38,702 nucleotides of DNA from Candidatus Omnitrophota bacterium (lineage in GTDB: Bacteria; Omnitrophota; Gorgyraeia; Zapsychrales; Zapsychraceae), in contig JADFXQ010000013.1 in assembly GCA_015233495.1 (NCBI GenBank), positions 1-38,702 of the forward strand, read 5' to 3'. A program made the position numbers and the translations under genes. The notes beneath the pieces are model-generated. The model was not told the DNA's origin, ran no database searches, and was given only the letters and a program-made list of their open reading frames with translations. Below, piece by piece: positions 22,101-34,100 of this stretch (positions are counted from its first letter, which is position 1; every line of letters starts with the position of its first letter).

Positions 22101-25100
22101 CAGATGGATCCCCTTGTCCGTTCCCCACAACAACCAATCTCCGACGGACGGCATGATCCCTTGGCCATAAACCAACGGTCCGATCAATTCCAGGACACCG
22201 CCTTTCGCCAACGCGATCCGCCGCATCAAGCCCTCCCCCCCAGCGTCCGCGCCGGGCCGCTTCGGTTCAACCGGCGAGCTGGACGGGGGGCGCGGTGGAT
22301 TTTGGTCCCTGGTTGAATCTGCCGTATCGTCCGGGAACCGGGAGCGCAGAATCACGATGACGGCCTCGGATTTTTCCGGGACGCTCAACTGATATTGTCG
22401 GGCAATGTCCTTCAGCAACGCGATATGTTCCGACGGAGCCAAGTCCCAGGACACCATCATGGAAATACAGCGATCGATCAATGTCTCGCATTTTTGCCGA
22501 TCCCGTCCGGACAACCCTATCCGCGCCTCCAATATTTTGTGAACAATCGCGACGCGAAACGCCTTGCGGTCGTTTTCCGAGCTCTCCGCAATCCCGGCTA
22601 ATGATATCCATTCGCTTGATCCTTTGAGCCGGATCATCATGGCCATATTCTGACAATACGCTTCCAACGCTTCCGGCGGCAAATTCGGATAATCCAATTC
22701 CAACGCGATCCCAAAGGGATGAACACTCGCGGCCAGCCGCAGAAGTTGGCTGACATCAAATAGGGCGGGGTTTTCTACTCCCGCCTCGACAATCGCCACA
22801 GCCTGCACCTTGTCCCAAAACAAAAGGGGCTCACTGCCATGCGGGATATAACCTCCCGGCGTCCTCACCCCCATCACAAACGCGTCGCCCTTCAGGGAAA
22901 TCCTCTGAGGATTCAAGACAAAGTTTTTTATTCCGGTTTCGGAAGCCGTTTCCCCAGGAGCGGTCTCCCGATCAATCTGTCGCCGCAACACTCCGATGCC
23001 GGGCCAACGCCACTGTCGTAATCGCGCCGACAACCCGCCGAGAAAAACGCCGAATTTAATGATTTGCCGGGAAAACATGGCAAGCAGACCAAGCACAATC
23101 GCGAACATTGCCGCATAGATCCAATTGTCGTTAGACGAATCCGGCGGGATCGTCGGAGGCGGATTAATGTGGGTTGGCGGAGTCACCGGTTCGTGATTCG
23201 GCGCTGAGGCCGAACGCGGATGAGACTGCGCGGCAGACGTGGTTTTTCGCGACACGCTGTGACTCGGCCGCGCAATGATACGCACCCTTGCCTGATGTCC
23301 CATGGCTGGCAAACGCAATTTCATGCCAATGCGCAAATGGTTCGGATTTTTTAGATGATTGATTCTCTGAATTTTCCGAACCGCGCCCCGCGGCCCCCAC
23401 AAACTCGCTTCGGTCACCGATTGACCCGTCGCCTTCAAATAATTCCGGGAAATTTCTCCCAAGGTGTCTTCCGCCGGGACGCGCTCATTCCATTGCTCAA
23501 CAACCGCGAGACAGCGGCCTTGCTCATCCACCCTGAAATGATGGCCAAACACCGGCGAAAGCGACGTCAAAAATAAGAGTAATCCCAAAACCAATAACCG
23601 AATAAATGGTGTCAGATCTCGATATCTATATGAGGTATAATAAGTTATGAATATTTTCCAAATTCTCGCTATCCTTTTTCCCGCCATAATTAAAAACAAA
23701 AGAACACGCTCGACGAGTGATTTTGCAAAAATAGCCATAACATTATATCTGGCAATGCTTTGTTGAGATCTGACACCAATTATACGTATTATGATAGGCG
23801 AGGCGGCATTGTTACGATCAAAATGACCTTCTTCATCGGTTATTATCTCCGGGAAGCGTTCCGCTACGGATTTGCAGGCTAAGACAATTTCGGCTTCGAT
23901 CCGGCCGGGCTGGCCTATGGCGGCACTGCGCCAAACGATTTCAATGCCGCGATCGTCGTAACATCTCATTCCGGTTCCCCAATCTCGGCCGTCCCACGGG
24001 GCGCAGACAACAACATAACCGGCATATTCTTTTCCCAAATAAATCGAATTTTTCCGGCAAATCACATATCCTGTCGCATGGACCCGGACCGGCTCAATCA
24101 AGAGAGTCATTTTCGCCGAAGTGTCTTCTTTTTCGGCGAGAAGGACCTCGTGATAATAGACCCGAAATCCCTGGCGTTCGCCTTCCTGATAAGACCGGAT
24201 GTCCACGTTTTCTCCGACAAATAACTGGCCGATATTATGATATGTTCCGTATTGAAAGCATCCATTGCTTTGCACCGGCCGGCTCACTTGAGCTTTGAGC
24301 CGGGTCGTCTTGCCTGTCGCTGGCGCCTTGGCTGGAAAAATATTTTTACCGCGGGCCATAAAAAAATTATTTTTTGCCGGGTCATAATAAACCAGCATCC
24401 GGCCCGCGTCTTCCTCCGGCCGCGACCGGATCAAAACTTGGGTTTGCGAATTTTGACCCACATCATAAATCCACGTTCCCCGTCGCATCGCGCCGGTATC
24501 ATCCGTTGTGACGATTTGCAAATAATTTGTATATGCGCCAGCCGCGCCATCCCAGCGCCCAATTTCCGTATCTTTGAAATAAGCGCGAACCGCGCCTTCG
24601 CATTCCGGACAAAAACGGATTGTCCGGCCGGCCAAGGCCGCGGCAATAAAAATCTGCTGACCTTGCCATACGCCATATCCATTTGCGTCCGCGGTCACGC
24701 GGCGATATCGAGGCTCCGGACGCTGCGCGGGCATCGGTCTCACGCCGTAATATTTCGCTTTCACATCTTCCCGGTCGAGCAAGGCCGTCAACGCCGCCGC
24801 GGAAAAATAATATCTCCCAAAGGTATATAACCAACCGCAGCGCGAAACTCCGTCAACCAAAATCGGATGCTGGCGCATCAGACGGGTCAGCAATCGCACG
24901 ACTTTGCAATAACCCGTTCCCAGCACCATTAATCCGCAACGTACCATGGCCTCTTTCGCGCTGATGCTGGTTCCAAATCGGGCGAGGACCTGTTGCGCCA
25001 TCTTTTGTTCCAAATAGATCGGCAGGACAACCGCCCGATCCAACATCCTCATTCCCTGCGCACTCTTTTCATAAGGAGCACCTTTATGTTTTGGAAATAA

Positions 25101-28100
25101 AAGTTTTTGCGCATAATGCCGTTGCCGGCCGAGTAGTTCGGAGATTTCAATGGACGAATATTGCGGTTTTGCTAAAGCTTCGGCTAAAGAATATAAAACC
25201 TCGGAATCGGTTTTCGAAATTCTCTGTTGATCATCACTCGCCACAATCCCATTCTCCGCCAGACGGATCACAAAAGCGGGATCAACGCCTAATCGGGCCG
25301 CGACCTCTTGCGGCTCATAGAAACGGATAGGCTCAACCGCCGGCGGCAACGGCAAAGCAGACTCGACGCTGACCGCCGCTTTACGGATCAGCCGACTCTT
25401 GAGAAAATTACTAAAACGTGTTGTGCCGGATTCCAAAGCAGCGGGTGGCGCCGTTCTGCTAAATATAATGCTTATGTAATCGAACGCCAAATCCGCACTG
25501 CGAGGAGCGTGACAATTATCCGCAAGTGCTTCAACAAATTCCGCCATATCATCCTGCCCGGGCAAAGGAACGCCGAGAAATTCCACCCTCCCTTGCTTAT
25601 AGAGCGCGACGATTTCCCGCAAAGCCGCGCCCATTTCTCCGCGCTCGTTCATCCTCTCACCCCGACGATAAATCGAAGTCAAATCAGGATAGCTGATAAT
25701 AATTTTCCCGTCATCAGCCAGCCAATATTTCGCGCCGCTGTCTGTCGTAAAATAAACAGAAACCGCCGGCGATGCGGAAATGTGTTCGGTTAAAATATGC
25801 CGGATTGGATCATATTCCCGGCGATGCGCGATTCTGCGCGACACAACGTCTCGGCAACCGTTTTCGATCCGGACTGTTTCGGCAAGCGCGACTTCTAAAC
25901 TTCCCGCGGCCGTAATCAAACCATGGCGGTTCAGGCGAATCGCTGAATATTTTCTGATATGTTCCCGCACAGCACGGACCAATTCGTCGCTGCCCGGATG
26001 CAAATAAGGAACAACCGGTATATCCCGGAAGTGTTTGCCGATCAGCGCCAGCGCTGTCGCGATCGGCGCGTGCGTGTGCACAACTGCGTTGACATCCTCG
26101 CGGGTGAGATAAATGATCCGGTGAAAGGACGCTTCGATACTCGATTTCCAATTCCCTAAACCGCGTACCGGCCGGCCGGTTTGCAAATCAATGCCCACAT
26201 ATTCTTCCGGAGACATAACAGCAAACGCTTTTCCCGTAGCTTTGATGAGCATGATCCTACGGTCTTCGGGTAAAACACTCGTGTTCCCGCTGGAATGCTT
26301 TACTAAACCGGCAGCGGCAATCCGACGGCCAACGCTCTGCAATTGCAACCGTAACGCCGCGATTTCCGCTTCGTCATATTCCAGATCAATGGGTTCCTCT
26401 GCTGTCTCCAATACGGATTTTCCTTGAGGAACAGGATGGTATAGCCCCAAAATCCTTTGACATTGTTGTAAATCAAAAGGCTCCACCTGCCCGCCCACAG
26501 CCAATGTTGCCGCGATCTTTACGGCTGTGTCCTCGACCATGCGAATCCGCATCCAGGCCTGGGCAAAATCCTTGCCGCGGCTGAAAATCCCGTATTGGCG
26601 CGTCATCACCACCGTATGGCGAGACAACAAATGGGCCAACATTTTCGGAGTTTCATCGACGTCATTCGTCACAATATAAGACATCGCGCCACACTCATTT
26701 AAATGGGAAACATGGTCCGGATTAAAGGAAACAATCTGCTGATTATTTTCGCGTAAAAAGCGGGCCACCGGCGGGTCAGCTTGGGCGATACATATTTGAG
26801 GAAATCGCGACTGCAGGATGGAAAACAAATCATCAACCCACTCCGGCCCAGCCCGGATCCGCGTCGCAGACAATTCCGGCGAGCTCAGTTCATCGCCGGT
26901 CACAACCAGAATCCACTGACTCCCCGGCAAACCAGCCCGGCCCAAAAACCCAGAGCAAGAATTCGCCGGTGAAGCTGAAGCTGCTATCGACGCGCCAACT
27001 TCTATCTCGTAACTAATAGGACCATCGTAGGGGCGCCCCTCGTGGGCGCCCGCTTTCATCGGAGTAAAGTGTGTGTCCCTTAATTCTCTGGATGAGCTCC
27101 GTAAATTTGCCGCGCGATAATGACCTTGACTTTTTGGCGAGCCCATAGTATTGTTAAAAACAGAAAGAGGTTTATAAGTATGGTCAAAATTATAACCGGT
27201 ATTTATGAACAAGGCATTATCCGTCCTTTGCGCCGGCTCCCATTTTTCAATCGGCAAAAGGTTGAATTGCGGATTGAAATCCCCGTTGAAACCGCGCGTT
27301 CCACCAAGGCCATCATTCATGTCAACCAACGCGCCGGCAAAATCATTTCCGAATCTCCCCATTTGAGCTCCCTGGAAAGTTAAACCATTTTCAAATAACG
27401 ACGCGCCAAGTTCTATCTGATCACTCGTAGAACCGTCGTAGGGGCGCCCCTGGTGGGCGCCCGGCGTCGTTGCGCGCTCTGATGACGGGCGCCCACGAGG
27501 GGCGCCCCTACGACTGTAATCTGATATGACCGCGGAAGAAGCAGCTGGAAAACCCTTACTTGGTGAAGCGGCGAGAAAATCCGAATCTTTTAATACGGAT
27601 TTTGTCGCAAAACCGATATAATACCCCTTGGGTAAAGAAGGCAGATCCACCAAATCTTTTCCTTGGCCCGGCGCGCGGTCCACGGCCAAATAGAGTTCGA
27701 TCTTGCTATCGGAGATTGAAACATTTCCCACATAGGTATAAAGAAATTTTGTCCCGAGCCCTTCGATCGTTAGAGCAACGGAAACCGGCATATAAAAGAA
27801 ATCGCCCCAATCTTCATTCCCCCGCTTATGAAATAATACTTTTTTCTCTTTCAACCCCGTCTCCAAACGCGCCGCTGATGCCTTGAGTTCATTTCCTATA
27901 AAATATTGATACACATAACTGCCGCGCAATGCCTCGACAACCGCATTATCCACCTTGGTTTCATCTTCCTTCGCCCGATTTCCCGCTGGCTCGTCCGTCC
28001 AGGGCATATCATTGTCGTCCCTATCGCTATCATATTCTTGTTTGGACATCTGCATCGTCTGTGCCTCGACAACTTGGCGCGCCCTTAATGATTGTTGATG

Positions 28101-31100
28101 TCGTCGACGCTGTGTCCATTGCGCCATACGCATTTGCCAGTATCCAAAGAGCCCAAACCTACCTGCTGATATGATAAAATCGGAAAAAGATATCAACCCT
28201 ATTGCTAAAACAATGATCCAGAACAACCACGGAAACGTGACACAGAAAGCCAAACAGATCACAAACATCGCACCCCACACGGCAAATCGAATGACACGCG
28301 CGAATATAACGATCCCTCGGAAAACAGCCGGGTTGACGCGGTTTTGCTGTTTCCAGAAAACATCGCTGCAATATCCAATCAACCGCGCCAACCCGTTGCG
28401 CGGCATTCGCTGCGGCGCATTGTCATCGCTAACCGGCGAAGAAGAATAAATTGAGATTTGACGCCATTTAATCGGGCTGGACACCTCCCCCTCGGGACCG
28501 CCGGACGCGTCTTGTGGACCCGACATTGCGATAACTTCTTGTATGCCCCACACCTCTCCCTTAACTCGGACTTTCGACACGAGGCCGAGAATAACGTCTA
28601 AAGGCAAACCGGTCGACTGCGCCAGCCACACATGCGGCGCCGATTCTTGGTGTCCCTGATAATAATCAAAAGCCGCTTGGAACAAAATGTCGATTTCGGA
28701 GGGACAAAATTCCATTTCGGTCGTCAAGATGAGCGTTTCCCCTTTTTCCCGACGTTGCGTATTCATGGCTTTAATGAGCCAACTGATTTTGTTGACTGTC
28801 AAATCACATCCTAAAATCTTACGCAGACTCTCGTAAGACGGATAACCATAAGGATATGCTCTTTTAAATCTTGCATAGCCGCGTATGACACGCGTCGGCA
28901 CAATATCATTTTCATTCGCGACAGAAAAAAGTTCGACGCTAACATAACTGCCCGGGATATATTCGATGGCCACCCATCGATTGTCCGGCGACAAAGCAGC
29001 CGGCTCCAACTGGGTCATCAGACCATAGAAATTTTCAACTTCCGGGACACCGGCATACCGAACCGCAACATCTCCGGTGATTGTCCTTAAAGCATTTAAT
29101 TGTTGAATCCCTTCGTCGATAGGGAAGACCGCATTCCTGATCTCGTCCGCTTTTCCCGTCCACGATTCATCCGGATCAGGCGCGGCCAAAATCTGTTCCA
29201 GTCTTGAGCGTTCTTCCGCCGCGGCCGGATCATCCGCAGTTGTCTCCCGCGCCGAAACCGCGCCTGCACGGGATCCTGTGGATGAAGTGCCGCACTTTAT
29301 ATCTAAGTAATGCTGAATCGTTCTAAATGGAAATCCCGGTCCCGCCGGACTGGAACCAGCTCGATCCGGCAAAGCGGCGGTCGGGACCATCTGCGACTTC
29401 GGTGAAACTTGGCGCAACGGAATGGCCGTGGCCATATCCTGGGATTTGAGTTCTCCCTGCTCATCAATGGACAACACCCGCGTCACGAACATCCGAAACA
29501 ACGGATCGCGAAACATAAACGTTCGATATAATTTCCACGCGTCGTCAAACGCGCTGGTATCGCGGCAATTTACCCTCACCTTTTCATACCCCCGGAATTC
29601 AACGAAATCCGCTGACCGCGCCAGGGTTTGGGCCTGGTCCGCAGTCATGACCGTATCCATGATCGGCAAAGTCAATCCGGATTCACGCATAATCCGCCGG
29701 ACATCTCCGGAATACCCTATCACCGAACTGCGCTCCGCGAACGCTATCGCCGGAGATAACAAAGAAGGCAGAAGCGCGTAGAGCAGGGCCCAGGCACCGG
29801 CCAAATGTTCAGGAATGTTCGCGGCCTGTACAGGAAGGCTAACCTCCCATTCCGGCCGTTGAACGTCCGGAAAAAATCCCCGCATCGATGCTCCGCGGGA
29901 CGGACGGTCCGGACAACCAACGGTAATCAACGGCACAGACGGGTCAAGATCATAGCGGACATCCGCGCGCAAACTGTAAAAAAGCAATTTGTTGTAAGCG
30001 CCGCCATTTACTAAGGAAAAGGAATAGATGATTTTAAAAACATCGGCCGCGACTTTTCGCAAAATATCTCTCAACGCATCGTCGGCAGATAAAAATGGCG
30101 TTTTCACCGCGGCAAAATTCTTATAAGAATATCTCGTCCATTCACTGCCTCGTCCCGGGACCGGAAACCGATATTGATGAACAGCATACGGCCGATCCAA
30201 CGCCATAGTCAAAACCATGCCCTGCGGGGTACGCCGAACCGATGTATCCAAGGCATAACGCACGGACCGGTCTGTATGCGCGGCAAACGCGTCCGTGAAT
30301 TCGCCGAAAGGCAAAAACGCGTCCCAACCCGCGGCCGGCGAGGAATACAACGGATCAGCCGGGCTGGACGCGACGGGGAATCCGGCGGCTTTCAAATATT
30401 TTCTGAGGATCGCGAAATTTTCCTCATATTTCCACATTTCAGATTCGTTGCGCGGCTGGCGCAAATCCAAATGGAGCATCACATCGAATGGGTCCATTTC
30501 GAAAGAGCGATAAAATTCCAGGATCTCGTAAACTTTCGCGGTCAAGGCCTGACCAAAATATCCTCGATGGTTTAACCGGGGACCTAACAAAGCCATTGCC
30601 ATTTGCAGATCAACGCGGTCGATATTCTTAAACCGGACCACGCCGTTTTTCTTGCCCCAAAATGGAGAAATCACCATCACATACGCTCGCGGAAATATAG
30701 TTTTGATCTCCTCCAGACCTTGCCGGGAAGCTGTCTCGAAAACCGGGACCTTCCCCGAATCGATGCTCCGGATCAACTCGCTTTTACGCGTAGCGTGACT
30801 ATTCCGGATCAGGCAAAGTTCTTGTTGCCGGTCTAACGCGGCAAATGTATCCGCGTCAACAAATTCGCGTTGTCCCGATTCCCATTCATCATCAAACCGC
30901 ATCGGCCGCGTGGTCAACACGGGAACATACACATACCATTGCGGATAATACGCCAACAAAGCGCTAACGACCGCGGATTTCCCGCTCGACATTGATCCCA
31001 GAAACACCAACACCCGAGTATTGGGGAATACTTCCTCCCGATATTCCGTCCAATAATCGGCATTCCCCGCCAGCGGACTGGCCGCCTCTGACGCGGACAT

Positions 31101-34100
31101 TGAGATCTGCCGCCATTCAATCGGGCTGGAGCTTTCGGACGGGCCATCCTGTTCCGTATGTGGATTTGCATGCCCATTCTGCAAATAGATATGGATCGCT
31201 TCCAAATCATAGACAATCGCCTGGCGAGCGTCTTCTGCCCGGGCGTTTATACCCCGACCTGCGTCCCCGAAATTTTCTTCCGAGACAATCGTGGGAATAT
31301 AACCCACTCCGGCCAAGGCATTCCCCAAATCATGCGTGAAATTTAAAAGCAGATCTTGCGGATCAACATCATCTTTGACTCGAGAATTCAAAGGCAGCCG
31401 CACTGTGAATTCAGAAAAACGATGCAACACGCTATTGACAGCAACGGTTCCGCCCAAGGCCCGCGCAAATATCTGCACAATATAAAGACCTTTGCCCGTG
31501 CGTTTAACGCCTTCCCTCACCTTGACCTCCGGCACAATAAAACGGCGCTCGAAAATTTTCGTCCAATACCGTTTTGCAATCCCGCACCCGTTATCACGCA
31601 CCAAAATCGTGATCCAGCCGGGCGAATCATTTTTAACGCTGACATAAATCTGGCCTCCATAGGAAGTATATTTAATCGCATTGGTGATTAAATTTTCCAA
31701 AATCCCGCGCAACAGCTCGGACGCGGTACGCAGGCGCGCCGATCCGTCGGAATCGATAAACAACTTTTTTTCCTGGGCCGACAAAGACGGCCGATGTTTG
31801 GCGCGAATGGCTTTTATCATTTTCTCAATATCCACGTCTTCCGGCTTTAATCCCCGGCCGCTTTTCACATTCATGACTTTTGTGATAAATCGTCTTAAAC
31901 GCACGCCGATATCCGCCGCGATCAATATGCTGTTTTCAATCTGCGGAATAAATTCCTTTTTATCATCCGCAGCCAACTTCGACTGATCGATGTTTCGGAA
32001 TGCCTGACGCAGCACAGTTAATTGATGTAAACAATCATCCATCAATCGCGCCGCTCCAATAATCTGGGAATTCGCGTATGCCTCAAACCACGCCCCCCGC
32101 GCCGCGTTCATCGAAACCAGCATCTCGATAGGATAAATAAAAACCCCGGCGAGCAAATATCCCTCGCTCAAAATCCGCCAAACCAAAAACATATTCGAAT
32201 CCATAATCACCGGATAAATCCCAGACATCAACCCCGCCGCCGCGACAAACCCTATTCCCACCCCCAGCAGACGGCAAAAATCAAATCCTTCCTTAAATTT
32301 TATCTCCATTGCCAAATGGCCTTGCGGCGTGTTCTGCGGATAAATGGCCGCCAAGATCGCTCTCTTCAGCCGTTGCCCATCCAAAGTATTGACCAAAGCT
32401 GTCCAGTCCATTTTTTCAAAAAGAATTTTCGATCCGACCCTCTGCAATTTTATCGCAGTTTCAATGACGCTCTTTTGATCAGCGCTTAACTCCTCGTTAT
32501 GTCGAAGTTGCTCATAAATCGTAAAGATATCCGGGCTGTTGTTTAACCACGCGACGGCTTCTTTGGCCGAAGATAATGCCGGCATAGATGTTTTTGCATC
32601 CTGGCAGATTTTTTGGATCAACTTTTGAACTTTAGCTAAATCATTTTCAAATTCACTCGCCCGAAATTCCATGGTTTCTGCCAAATGAATATTTCCGCTC
32701 AAAATATCCGCTACTTGAAACTCCGCCAATTTCGACCGCTTGATCAAAGCCTCGGCCAACCGGCCCAGAGTGTGCGCCGCCAGATACGGCCAGAACACAA
32801 TTTTTAAAACCAAGTTCAACCACCCCGCCCGCCCAGAAAAGAAATTAAAAACCACCGGATCCCGCCCCGCCGCCGGCGATGCGGCGTTTCTCGTCGAGGC
32901 GATCCCTTCCGCCGGCGAGGAGCAAAGCAAGTCTCCCACGACACAATGACCTTGACATGCCGTCAAAGACGCTGTAAACTTTTTATGAAAGAGAGGTAAA
33001 CCGCCATGAAACCGGAAATTCAAAAATCCTTGGATCGGGTCAACAAAATCCGCAGACTGATGTCCAAAGCCAGTTCGCCTTTTCGGGGAATGACCAAACA
33101 ACAAATGATCGATGAAATCCGCAAGACCCGAGAAAGACTTTGGAAGGAAGAAAAACTTGCTGTGCATCCTCGATAGCAATGAATACATCTTCGGGCTCGG
33201 CGCTGTCCGTGAGCCCATTTGCGAAAAACTCATAGAAGAAATCATCAAGTCTTCCGGTAAAATAAGTGTTCGTTTACCAAGATTCATTGTCAAAGAAGTG
33301 CGCCATAATCTCACTCCGGAAGCGTTTAAAGAATTCATCATCCTCATTAACAGCTTAACTGTTGTCGACGAAGATTCCGAGGTGCCGTTTGATCTCGGAG
33401 TAAGATTCGAATCCTTAGGATTAAAGATGGCCGATGCATTCATCGCCTCATATGCCGCGCCGGTCACCCGAATGTCCGCCGGACTGCTGACGCTTGCCCC
33501 GGCCGGGCTGGAATGCGTGTGACCTTGCGGGCCATGCGTATGACCGTCAGCGCCGTGGGTATGTTCACCCGCTTTAATTTCCTGCGAAGCCCGGTCATAG
33601 ATTCGACGTAAAGCATCACGCGTTTTCCCTTTGCCCAGCGCCTTCTTAATATCAGCGATACTGTCATTGCGCAACGCGCCTTGCTGCATGGCCTGGGCCA
33701 CCGCATTGATCAGTCCTTCAAAATCTTTATCTTTCTCCCCGGATTTCAAATAGCGGATCACTGCCTGAATCGTGACGTTCTTCAAATCATGCTTTTCGCT
33801 CTCCCCGATCTCCGTATCCAAATCCTTATTGCTTTCCTTGACCAAAACCTCGGACAATTCATCCAGCATCTCTCCCATGTCTTTTGTGCTGTCGTTAATC
33901 GCCTCCCTAATCTTATCAGCCTCGTCTCCCGCGGCCGCCGCGATTTCGTCTGCACGCTCGGCAGTCAAGGCATCGTTGTAAACCATCCGGTCACACCAAG
34001 CAAATACCGACGACAGCATCATTCCGGACACCAGCCCGCCGATGGGCGAAGAGCTGACCGCGGGTGAGGCGGTGGTTTCGTTCTGATTTTCAGACAATAA

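Noticed and set aside
24237-24830. The 197-codon plus-strand ORF at 24.2-24.8 kb
   Set aside because: It is the longest such shadow but shows no domain or ribosome-binding site, and it lies opposite well-formed module sequence.
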